Positions 34,199 to 41,336 of a stretch of DNA of 41,336 nt are shown in pieces. Below the pieces are notes generated by a model. The model did no database searches. It was not told where the DNA came from and saw only the letters and a program-made list of their open reading frames with translations. Numbering within the stretch: the stretch's first letter is position 1; the number at the start of each line of letters is the position of its first letter. A program made the translations under genes and the position numbers. This DNA is from Flavobacteriaceae bacterium. Its GTDB lineage: Bacteria; Bacteroidota; Bacteroidia; Flavobacteriales; Flavobacteriaceae. The stretch spans positions 1-41,336 of the forward strand of contig JAKMFI010000030.1 in NCBI GenBank assembly GCA_022425505.1, read 5' to 3'.

Positions 34199-35584
34199 AT
34201 GGCCTCGCATTACGAAGCACCAATACGAAAACCGCTAGTTACAGGGAACAAATCCTACCACGATGTGACGGTTGATATCGTTGCACCCGTTGAGGGGAAA
34301 GCGAATAAGCAATGGTGGATTGTTTTCAGCATCGCTTTGGTTGCCTTTTTGTGGGGAATCGGCTGTATTATTTACACCATCTCAACAGGAATCGGCGTTT
34401 GGGGACTCAACAAAACCGTCGGTTGGGCTTGGGATATTACCAACTTTGTATGGTGGGTTGGAATCGGACACGCAGGAACCTTAATCTCTGCTGTACTTCT
34501 GCTATTTCGTCAAAAATGGCGTATGGCAATCAACCGATCAGCGGAGGCAATGACCATTTTTTCCGTGATCCAAGCGGGACTGTTCCCCATTATTCACATG
34601 GGACGCCCTTGGTTGGCGTATTGGGTACTGCCCATTCCAAATCAATTTGGATCATTATGGGTCAACTTTAACTCTCCACTGCTTTGGGATGTATTTGCGA
34701 TTTCGACTTATTTGTCGGTATCGCTCGTATTCTGGTGGACGGGACTTTTGCCTGACTTTGCCATGATTCGAGATCGTGCGGTCAAGCCATTTCAAAAGAA
34801 AATCTACGGGCTACTGAGCTTTGGCTGGAGTGGACGTGCCAAAGATTGGCAACGCTTTGAAGAGGTGTCTCTTGTGTTGGCAGGACTGGCAACGCCGCTT
34901 GTACTTTCGGTACACACCATTGTATCTTTTGACTTTGCAACCTCAGTCATTCCGGGCTGGCACACGACGATTTTCCCGCCCTACTTTGTCGCTGGGGCGA
35001 TTTTTTCCGGCTTTGCGATGGTGCAAACCTTATTGATTATCATGCGAAAAGTCATCAACCTTGAAAACTATATTACCATTCAGCATATCGAACTGATGAA
35101 TATTGTGATTATGATTACAGGTTCTATTGTTGGGGTGGCCTATATCACAGAACTGTTTATTGCTTGGTATTCGGGAGTTGAATACGAACAATATGCCTTC
35201 CTCAATCGAGCAACAGGGCCTTATTGGTGGGCGTATTGGGCGATGATGACTTGTAACGTATTCTCTCCACAGTTTATGTGGTTTAAAAAATTGCGAACGA
35301 GCATCATGTTCTCGTTTATCATTTCCATTGTGGTCAATATCGGGATGTGGTTTGAGCGCTTTGTGATCATTGTGACTTCCCTACACCGAGACTACCTCCC
35401 ATCATCTTGGACTATGTTTTCACCAACCTTCGTAGATATTGGGATATTTATTGGAACAATTGGGTTCTTCTTTGTCCTGTTTTTACTCTATGCCCGGACC
35501 TTCCCCGTGATTGCGCAGGCAGAGGTCAAATCGATATTGAAGTCCTCGGGTGACAAATACAAAAAAACAACAAGCGATGAGTAA
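34199..35584 (+). CDS. actC: Alternative complex III subunit ActC, NrfD-like quinol-oxidising membrane protein
   Basis: ActC is a polytopic NrfD/PsrC-type membrane subunit holding the menaquinol site next to ActB. The 461-residue protein has about ten membrane segments, starting WWIVFSIALVAFLWGIGCII. Conserved residues include WWVGIGHAGTLISAVLLLFRQKWR, FPIIHMGRPWLAYWV and SVHTIVSFDFATSVIPGWH, features of the NrfD family in ACIII. It starts ten bases after actB and its last eight bases overlap actD, indicating coupled translation. Confidence 0.94.
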   Translation: MASHYEAPIRKPLVTGNKSYHDVTVDIVAPVEGKANKQWWIVFSIALVAFLWGIGCIIYTISTGIGVWGLNKTVGWAWDITNFVWWVGIGHAGTLISAVLLLFRQKWRMAINRSAEAMTIFSVIQAGLFPIIHMGRPWLAYWVLPIPNQFGSLWVNFNSPLLWDVFAISTYLSVSLVFWWTGLLPDFAMIRDRAVKPFQKKIYGLLSFGWSGRAKDWQRFEEVSLVLAGLATPLVLSVHTIVSFDFATSVIPGWHTTIFPPYFVAGAIFSGFAMVQTLLIIMRKVINLENYITIQHIELMNIVIMITGSIVGVAYITELFIAWYSGVEYEQYAFLNRATGPYWWAYWAMMTCNVFSPQFMWFKKLRTSIMFSFIISIVVNIGMWFERFVIIVTSLHRDYLPSSWTMFSPTFVDIGIFIGTIGFFFVLFLLYARTFPVIAQAEVKSILKSSGDKYKKTTSDE

Positions 35585-36110
35585 TAAAGTAATCCATGCC
35601 ATTTACGATGATGATGACGTGTTGCTACACGCTGTCAAAGATGTAAAAGCAGCGAATCATCATATTGAAGAGGTTTTTACGCCATTTCCTGTACACGGTT
35701 TGGATAAGGCGATGGGGCTTGCACCCACACGCATTGCGATTGCATCCTTTATGTTTGGTTGCTTGGGATTATCGGTTGCCATTTGGCTGACCAACTACAT
35801 TATGATCGAAGACTGGCCACAAAATATCGGCGGGAAACCCAGCTTTTCCTATCTCGAAAATGTGCCTGCCTTTGTACCTGTTTTATTTGAGATGACCATT
35901 TTCTTCGCCGCTCACTTGATGGTGATTACCTTCTATTTGCGCAGTCGACTTTGGCCTTTTAAGAAAGCAGAAAACCCAATGCCAGCAACCACTGATGATA
36001 AGTTTTTGATGGAAGTTGCTGTGGCAGACAATGAAAAGAAACTCGTCACCTTGTTGAAAAAAACAGGGGCGATTGAAGTAAAAGTACAAGATAAAAAGGG
36101 GGAATCATGA
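35577..36110 (+). CDS. actD: Alternative complex III subunit ActD (DUF3341)
   Basis: The 177-residue protein begins MSNKVIHAIYDDDDVLLHAVKDVKAANHHIEEVFTPFP, a cytoplasmic DUF3341 domain. Two membrane helices follow (about 55-80 and 105-130: IAIASFMFGCLGLSVAIWL; FVPVLFEMTIFFAAHLMVI), then a soluble tail. It is a structural membrane subunit of ACIII without cofactors. The ATG at 35577 overlaps the end of actC by eight bases; an earlier in-frame GTG/ATG-like start at 35550 would lie inside actC. It overlaps actE by four bases (ATGA). Confidence 0.92.
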   Translation: MSNKVIHAIYDDDDVLLHAVKDVKAANHHIEEVFTPFPVHGLDKAMGLAPTRIAIASFMFGCLGLSVAIWLTNYIMIEDWPQNIGGKPSFSYLENVPAFVPVLFEMTIFFAAHLMVITFYLRSRLWPFKKAENPMPATTDDKFLMEVAVADNEKKLVTLLKKTGAIEVKVQDKKGES

Positions 36111-36655
36111 GAAGAAACGGAAGTCTTATCATCTGTGGATTGGCATTGTTGAGTATGATATCATGCTTTGATCCATCACAGCCCAACTATCAGTATTTCC
36201 CAGATATGTATGAGTCAGTTGGCTATGACACCTATGCCGAGGTACCTTTTGCCAATGGGACTGCGGCTCAGCTGCCTGTTGCGGGTTCTATCCCAAGAGG
36301 GTGGCAGCCCTATGATTTTCCAAATACCAATGAGGGTTACGAATTGGCCAAAGCCGAACTCCGTTCCCCACTCGAAGAAACGGAGGCACACCGTGCAGAA
36401 GGAAAAGAGCTTTATGCCATCTATTGTGCGGTATGTCATGGTTCAAAAGGCGACGGACAAGGTATCTTGATGAAACGAGAAAAGTTTTTAGGAATCCCAA
36501 GCTATGCCGATCGTGAAATCACGGAAGGCAGTGTGTATCACGTACTGATGTATGGCAAAAACGCGATGGGATCACATGCAAGTTTAATCGATGCGGAAGA
36601 GCGTTGGCAAATCACCCAACACGTGATGCATCTCCGAGGGCAATTAACAAAGTAA
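36107..36655 (+). CDS. actE: Alternative complex III subunit ActE, monoheme cytochrome c lipoprotein
   Basis: The 182-residue protein has a lipoprotein signal (LIICGLALLSMISC, Cys about residue 20), so it is anchored on the periplasmic side of the membrane. One CAVCH heme site lies near residue 107, followed by GSKGDGQG, and the likely axial Met is in YGKNAMGSHASL. ActE carries electrons out of ACIII, in Flavobacterium toward the attached oxidase. ATG 36107 overlaps the actD stop; actF follows four bases after this stop. Confidence 0.94.
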   Translation: MRRNGSLIICGLALLSMISCFDPSQPNYQYFPDMYESVGYDTYAEVPFANGTAAQLPVAGSIPRGWQPYDFPNTNEGYELAKAELRSPLEETEAHRAEGKELYAIYCAVCHGSKGDGQGILMKREKFLGIPSYADREITEGSVYHVLMYGKNAMGSHASLIDAEERWQITQHVMHLRGQLTK

Positions 36656-36659
36656 GAAT

Positions 36660-38090
36660 ATGTATCAATTTTCTAAAAATCTAAAAATTGTCTCCCTCAG
36701 CTTGATGGTTGTGGGTGTATTGGCTTTGGGAATTGGGTTTCTCTCTGCGCCAAATACCGTGGAGGAAGCCAAAGCGATGGTAGCAGATGCGCACGGTCAT
36801 GGTGATCATGGTGATCATGGCGGTCATGACACACACGATACGCATGCCGATGACCATAAAGAAGAAGCTCATCATGCTGAGGATCACAAGGGTCACGCAG
36901 ACGATCATCACGATACGCACGATAAAGATTACGGTCACGACGAGAATCATGATGCCCATGACGCTCATGGCGGTGGTCACGGAGATAGCCATGACAAGCA
37001 CCTTTTACATCAGTTGCAAAACCGACCTTGGGCTGCCACCTATGTAGCCGCTTTGTTTTTTATGATGATTGCCCTAGGCGCACTTGCTTTTTATGCGATT
37101 CAACGAGCAGCACAAGCGGGCTGGTCAATCCTTTTATTCCGTGTCATGGAAGGCATTACGGCCTATTTACTCCCGGGTTCGATTATCGTATTTGTTTTGT
37201 TGGTTCTTTCGGGTCTTCATCTCAATCATTTGTTTGTATGGATGGATGCAGAAGTCGTGGCTCATGACGAAATTATTCGCAACAAACAAAGTTATCTAAA
37301 CGTGCCATTCTTCTTAGCCCGTGCCTTGTTTTATATCATCGGGTGGAATCTTTATCGCTTTTACTCCAGAAAATTCTCCTTGGCACAAGACAACGGATCA
37401 GGAATTAGCTATCACAAAAAGAATTTTAGACTCGCAGCTGGATTTTTAGTATTCTACATCGTAACAGAATCCATGATGGCTTGGGATTGGATTATGTCTG
37501 TCGATCCGCACTGGTTTAGTACGCTTTTTGGCTGGTATGTATTTGCGAGTATGATCGTAACTGCTGTAACCGTAATCGCTATGGTCACCATTTACCTAAA
37601 ATCCAAAGGGCTTTTGGAAGACGTCAACGATAGTCACATCCACGATCTCGGAAAATTTATGTTTGGTTTTAGTGTGTTTTGGACCTATCTGTGGTTCTCA
37701 CAGTTTATGCTGATTTGGTATTCCAATATCCCGGAAGAAGTCACCTATTTCATCACGCGAATCGAAGATTACAATCTGTTGTTCTTTGGGATGGTCGCTA
37801 TGAATTTTGTCCTCCCGCTTTTGATTCTGATGAATAGTGACTATAAACGAAACAACTGGTTTATTATGATTGCTGGAATCATTATTATCATCGGTCACTA
37901 TCTCGATTTTTACAATATGATTATGCCAGCAACGGTTGGAGATCAATGGTCTTTTGGACTTTCTGAATTGGGGAGTGTCTCGCTATTTGCAGGGCTTTTC
38001 ATCTATGTGGTTTTCTCGGCTCTGGCCAAGGCACCACTCAAGCCCAAGGGAGACCCATTGGTGAAAGAAAGCGAACATTTTGTCTATTAA
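36660..38090 (+). CDS. actF: Alternative complex III subunit ActF, NrfD-like membrane protein with His-rich loop
   Basis: ActF is the second NrfD-like ACIII membrane subunit, paralogous to ActC. The 476-residue protein has a first helix (IVSLSLMVVGVLALGIGFL), then a strongly His/Asp-rich loop (about residues 43-117; repeats such as HGDHGDHGGH and HDTHDTHADDHK). About ten helices follow, with ESMMAWDWIMSVDPHWFSTLFGWYVF and DVNDSHIHDLGKFMFGFSVFWTYLWFSQF as the most conserved-looking parts. The His-rich loop could bind divalent metal such as copper, but that is inference; Flavobacterium ActF has a similar His-rich stretch (recalled). coxB follows after 21 bases. Confidence 0.93.
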   Translation: MYQFSKNLKIVSLSLMVVGVLALGIGFLSAPNTVEEAKAMVADAHGHGDHGDHGGHDTHDTHADDHKEEAHHAEDHKGHADDHHDTHDKDYGHDENHDAHDAHGGGHGDSHDKHLLHQLQNRPWAATYVAALFFMMIALGALAFYAIQRAAQAGWSILLFRVMEGITAYLLPGSIIVFVLLVLSGLHLNHLFVWMDAEVVAHDEIIRNKQSYLNVPFFLARALFYIIGWNLYRFYSRKFSLAQDNGSGISYHKKNFRLAAGFLVFYIVTESMMAWDWIMSVDPHWFSTLFGWYVFASMIVTAVTVIAMVTIYLKSKGLLEDVNDSHIHDLGKFMFGFSVFWTYLWFSQFMLIWYSNIPEEVTYFITRIEDYNLLFFGMVAMNFVLPLLILMNSDYKRNNWFIMIAGIIIIIGHYLDFYNMIMPATVGDQWSFGLSELGSVSLFAGLFIYVVFSALAKAPLKPKGDPLVKESEHFVY

Positions 38091-38111
38091 TTTGTGTGAA
38101 GGAATAACGAT

Positions 38112-39182
38112 ATGACGACATTGTTAACGATTGCGATTTTACTTTTGGTCAGTATTGCCGTTTGGCAGATTACCAAAATCTTCCAAGTGGCTCAGCTCAA
38201 CCAAAAAGTGGACGATAGCCAAGTTGCGAACGACAAGGACAACGATTGGAATGGAAAACTGATGTTTGCCTTTTTGGTCTTCATTTATCTGATTACCATC
38301 TATTCGTTTTGGGCTTGGGGAGATGTATTGCTGCCCGAATCCGCCTCGGAGCATGGCAAAGACTATGACCGTTTGATGTGGATCTCGATGGCATTGATCT
38401 TCTTTGTTCAAATCGTTACCCAAGCACTTTTACATTATTTTTCTTACAAATACAGAGGAAGAAAAGGATTGAAGGCATTGTTTTATGCAGACAATGATCG
38501 TTTGGAGTTTATCTGGACTATCATCCCAGTGATCGTATTGGCGGCACTGATCCTCTACGGATTGTATGCTTGGTCAAACATTATGAATTTTGAGGAAGAC
38601 GAAGACGCCTTGGTTGTGGAGTTGTATGCGCAGCAATTTAACTGGAAAGCGCGCTATGCAGGCGCAGACAACGTGCTTGGCGATGCAAACGTTCGCTTTT
38701 TACAAGACTTTGACGGACTCAACCTTGTGGGGATTGATGCTTCAGACCCCAATGGTTTGGATGATGTTGTTGTGCAAGAACTTCACTTGCCAGTTGGGCG
38801 AAAAGTGATCTTTAAAATGCGATCACAAGATGTTCTTCACTCGGCTTATATGCCGCATTTCCGAGCGCAAATGAATTGTGTGCCCGGAATGATTACCGAA
38901 TTTGCCTTTACCCCAACAACCACTACCGAGGAAATGAGACAAAACCCTGATATGGTAGCCAAAGTGCAAAAAATCAATAAAATACGGTACGACAAAAGCC
39001 AAGAACTCATCGCCAATGGCGAAGAATCCCTTGAGTCCTACCAATTTGATTATTTACTACTTTGCAACAAGATTTGTGGTGCATCGCACTACAACATGCA
39101 AATGAAAATTATTGTAGAAGAAGAAAAAGATTTTAATGCGTGGATGGCACAGCAAAGAACCTTTGCTCAAGTTATCCAATAA
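38112..39182 (+). CDS. coxB: Cytochrome c oxidase subunit II
   Basis: CoxB holds the CuA centre that receives electrons for the heme-copper oxidase. The 356-residue protein has four hydrophobic segments (about 1-24, 50-75, 93-115 and 135-157); the last is the canonical pre-CuA helix, while extra N-terminal helices are usual in Bacteroidetes. The CuA domain has SQDVLHSAYMPHFRAQMN (first His ligand) and LLCNKICGASHYNMQM near residue 317 (Cys-x3-Cys-x3-His-x2-Met), so CuA should be functional. No fused cytochrome c domain is present, consistent with direct electron delivery from ACIII. coxA follows after 11 bases. Confidence 0.96.
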   Translation: MTTLLTIAILLLVSIAVWQITKIFQVAQLNQKVDDSQVANDKDNDWNGKLMFAFLVFIYLITIYSFWAWGDVLLPESASEHGKDYDRLMWISMALIFFVQIVTQALLHYFSYKYRGRKGLKALFYADNDRLEFIWTIIPVIVLAALILYGLYAWSNIMNFEEDEDALVVELYAQQFNWKARYAGADNVLGDANVRFLQDFDGLNLVGIDASDPNGLDDVVVQELHLPVGRKVIFKMRSQDVLHSAYMPHFRAQMNCVPGMITEFAFTPTTTTEEMRQNPDMVAKVQKINKIRYDKSQELIANGEESLESYQFDYLLLCNKICGASHYNMQMKIIVEEEKDFNAWMAQQRTFAQVIQ

Positions 39183-39193
39183 AAAGAATCACT

Positions 39194-40957
39194 ATGGGAG
39201 CAGACGCACATCATCACAAGGAAACATTTATCACAAAATATATTTTTAGCCAGGATCATAAAATGATCTCCAAACAGTACCTCATTACGGGTCTGATTAT
39301 GGGGATTGTTGGGATTGGGATGTCTTTGTTGTTTCGTTTGCAACTGGCATGGCCAGAGCAGCCCTTTGGTATTTTTGAGTCTACACTTGGAAAATGGGCA
39401 CCTGATGGCGTGATGGATCCCAACGTATATCTCGCATTGGTTACCATTCATGGAACCATCATGGTCTTTTTCGTACTGACTGCCGGCTTGAGCGGTACGT
39501 TTAGTAACCTTCTCATTCCGTTGCAGATTGGCGCTCGCGACATGGCATCTGGATTTTTGAATATGATTTCGTACTGGCTGTTTTTCCTATCGAGTGTAGT
39601 GATGCTTGCCTCTTTATTTGTTGAGGCAGGACCAGCCGCTGCAGGATGGACAATTTATCCACCACTCAGTGCATTGCCACAAGCACAGCCCGGCTCTGGA
39701 ATGGGAATGACACTTTGGTTGGTGTCGATGGCGATCTTTATTGCCTCTTCATTACTAGGTTCGTTAAACTATATTGTAACCGTTATCAACTTGCGCACCA
39801 AGGGGATGAGCATGACGCGTTTGCCATTGACCATTTGGGCGTTTTTTGTAACCGCAATCATTGGTGTGGTTTCTTTCCCCGTATTGCTTTCGGCTGCTTT
39901 GCTACTGATTATGGATCGCAGTTTTGGAACCTCTTTTTTCCTCTCAGATATCTTTATTCAAGGGGAAGTTTTACATTATCAAGGCGGGTCACCCGTATTG
40001 TTCGAGCACCTCTTTTGGTTTTTAGGACACCCTGAGGTGTATATTGTATTGTTACCTGCACTTGGCATCACCTCCGAAGTCTTAGCAACCAACGCCCGCA
40101 AACCCATTTTCGGGTATCGTGCAATGGTCGCATCGATTTTGGCGATTGCCTTTTTATCGACTATCGTTTGGGGTCACCATATGTTTATCTCAGGAATGAA
40201 CCCATTCCTCGGGTCTGTATTTACCTTTACAACCCTACTCATTGCGATTCCATCGGCGGTAAAAGCCTTTAACTATATCACAACCCTGTGGAAAGGAAAT
40301 CTGCAACTCAATCCAGCCATGCTGTTTTCGATTGGGTTGGTTTCGACCTTTATCACTGGTGGTCTGACAGGTATCATTTTGGGAGATAGCACCTTGGATA
40401 TCAACGTGCATGACACCTATTTTGTCGTTGCACACTTCCACTTGGTGATGGGAATCTCTGCGCTGTACGGACTATTTGCCGGGGTGTATCATTGGTTTCC
40501 AAAAATGTTTGGACGCATGCTCAACAAGCAACTTGGTTATATCCACTTTTGGATAACAGCGGTTTGTGCCTATGGCGTCTTTTTCCCTATGCACTTTATC
40601 GGGATGGCGGGACTACCAAGAAGGTATTACACCAACACGGCCTTTCCATACTTTGACGACCTGGCAGACATCAACGTCGTCATTACCATATTTGCACTGA
40701 TTGCCGGGGCAGCACAAATCGTATTCTTATACAACTTTATACACAGTATGTTCTATGGTAAAAAAGCCGAGCAAAACCCATGGAAATCAAACACTTTGGA
40801 GTGGACAGCTCCTGTGGAGCATTTTCACGGCAATTGGGCAGGAGATATCCCAGAAGTACACCGCTGGGCGTATGACTACTCCAAGCCAGGGCACGAAGAA
40901 GATTATGTCCCACAACATATTCCTATGAAAAAAGGAGAAGAAGAATTGCAGCACTAA
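39194..40957 (+). CDS. coxA: Cytochrome c oxidase subunit I (heme-copper oxidase, A-type)
   Basis: CoxA is the catalytic proton-pumping subunit reducing oxygen. The 587-residue protein has about twelve helices. Ligands are visible: His about 86 (TIHGTIMVFF, low-spin heme), LGHPEVYIVLLPALG about 278-284 (CuB His, cross-linked Tyr and the D-pathway Glu of A1-type enzymes), WGHHMF about 327-330 (two CuB His), and HDTYFVVAHFHLVMG about 406-420 (high- and low-spin heme His). ATG 39194 (MGADAHHHKETFI) is preferred to an in-frame start at 39140, which overlaps coxB. Subunits III and IV are not in the window. A terminator follows at 40990. Confidence 0.97.
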   Translation: MGADAHHHKETFITKYIFSQDHKMISKQYLITGLIMGIVGIGMSLLFRLQLAWPEQPFGIFESTLGKWAPDGVMDPNVYLALVTIHGTIMVFFVLTAGLSGTFSNLLIPLQIGARDMASGFLNMISYWLFFLSSVVMLASLFVEAGPAAAGWTIYPPLSALPQAQPGSGMGMTLWLVSMAIFIASSLLGSLNYIVTVINLRTKGMSMTRLPLTIWAFFVTAIIGVVSFPVLLSAALLLIMDRSFGTSFFLSDIFIQGEVLHYQGGSPVLFEHLFWFLGHPEVYIVLLPALGITSEVLATNARKPIFGYRAMVASILAIAFLSTIVWGHHMFISGMNPFLGSVFTFTTLLIAIPSAVKAFNYITTLWKGNLQLNPAMLFSIGLVSTFITGGLTGIILGDSTLDINVHDTYFVVAHFHLVMGISALYGLFAGVYHWFPKMFGRMLNKQLGYIHFWITAVCAYGVFFPMHFIGMAGLPRRYYTNTAFPYFDDLADINVVITIFALIAGAAQIVFLYNFIHSMFYGKKAEQNPWKSNTLEWTAPVEHFHGNWAGDIPEVHRWAYDYSKPGHEEDYVPQHIPMKKGEEELQH

Positions 40958-40989
40958 GCACGGTTGTTGTCAATAAAATCATAGCAAAC

Positions 40990-41011
40990 CCTCCAAAAGG
41001 AGGTTTTTTTT
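40990..41011 (+). terminator. Rho-independent terminator of the act-cox operon
   Basis: CCTCC pairs with GGAGG around AAAA, followed by eight T, 32 bases after the coxA stop. Three A upstream of the stem extend pairing with the T run. It closes the eight-gene operon. Confidence 0.85.
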
Positions 41012-41040
41012 ATTGGCATACTACGGCAAGGAGTGAGAAA

Positions 41041-41259
41041 AACCCCAATCCGGTGACCACACAACTGCGTTTGGTCTATCCAAGTGCCACCCAAGCGGAT
41101 TACACGATCTATGACCTTATGGGCAAACAGCTTGTAAGCCATCGCCAAAATGGTCAGCACCATCAGCTCAATGTGAGCAGTTTGGCAAAGGGTGTGTATT
41201 TGCTCGAGTCCAAGCATGGGAACCAAACAGGAGTCATGCAGTTTGTGAAGGAATAAACG
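41041..41259 (+). pseudogene. Orphan type IX secretion C-terminal sorting domain, no start
   Basis: The frame ending at TAA 41257-41259 reads NPNPVTTQLRLVYPSA, then YTIYDLMGKQLVSHRQNGQ, LNVSSLAKGVYLLESKHGNQ and VMQFVKE. This is a textbook Por_Secre_tail (T9SS type A sorting) domain of about 72 residues, from the NPNP motif to the basic end. No passenger precedes it: upstream, the same frame runs back through the coxA terminator without an ATG, and the only start-like codon (GTG 41053) would cut the NPNP motif. It is therefore probably the 3' remnant of a secreted-protein gene whose 5' part was deleted. A strong terminator follows. A tiny expressed protein from GTG is possible but would lack a signal peptide. 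Confidence 0.75.
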
Positions 41260-41285
41260 TAAGATTTATAATAAAGTAAGATGAC

Positions 41286-41321
41286 ACACGCCAAACCTTA
41301 GAGTTTGGCGTGTCTTTTTTT
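41286..41321 (+). terminator. Strong Rho-independent terminator after the sorting-domain remnant
   Basis: ACACGCCAAAC pairs perfectly over 11 bases with GTTTGGCGTGT around a CTTAGA loop, followed by C and seven T. It lies 27 bases after the remnant's stop and is oriented for plus-strand transcripts. Confidence 0.9.
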
Positions 41322-41336
41322 GTTTATATTGGAGGT

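Overview
The window looks like chromosomal backbone of a Flavobacteriaceae-type Bacteroidetes (inference). The support is: an alternative complex III (ActA-F) operon running into caa3/aa3-type oxidase subunits, a DUF4270 lipoprotein, an NAD-epimerase-type threonine dehydrogenase, a type IX secretion (T9SS) sorting domain, no clear Shine-Dalgarno sequences, and many promoters of the Bacteroidetes TTG-N17-23-TAnnTTTG type. No phage, IS element, CRISPR array or defence island was seen.

Layout. 1-1616 (minus): flippase-like LPG-synthase membrane protein (cut by the window edge), panD, panC. 1714-4364 (plus): a short glycogen-synthase N-domain protein and a DUF4270 lipoprotein with thrombospondin-3-like repeats. 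4369-6526: divergent kbl and tdh, which together turn threonine into glycine. 6523-13179 (minus): rpoN, asnS, an RND/MMPL exporter, frr and pyrH. 13228-16183 (minus): terminator, tsf, rpsB, rpsI and rplM with a promoter and 5'-end hairpin. 16199-22974: polA (minus), a thioredoxin-fold protein lacking CxxC (plus), and a large DUF2723 GT-C protein (minus). 22975-23424 has no protein gene; it holds a tRNA-Gln(UUG) gene behind a degenerate 5' tRNA-like fragment, plus several palindromes. 23425-24671 (minus): a sterol desaturase/fatty acid hydroxylase family gene broken by a one-base frameshift. 24749-29209 (plus): rimP-nusA-infB, with an intrinsic terminator lying between its promoter and the rimP start codon. 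29213-29584 (minus): a small SPOR-domain protein. 29744-41011 (plus): actABCDEF-coxB-coxA, closed by a terminator. 41041-41321: an orphan T9SS C-terminal sorting domain without a start, followed by a strong terminator.

The genes are mostly housekeeping: translation (asnS, frr, tsf, rpsB, rpsI, rplM, rimP, infB), transcription (rpoN, nusA), replication/repair (polA), pantothenate and UMP synthesis, and the respiratory chain from quinol to oxygen. I did not find a clearly new multi-gene system. The most interesting signals are regulatory or structural: the likely rimP-nusA-infB attenuator, the tRNA-like fragment plus palindrome in front of tRNA-Gln, the 5'-terminal hairpin of the rplM-rpsI transcript, a possibly leaderless panD promoter, ribosomal protein S2 fused to a Rho-N/SAP-like tail, and the orphan T9SS sorting domain.
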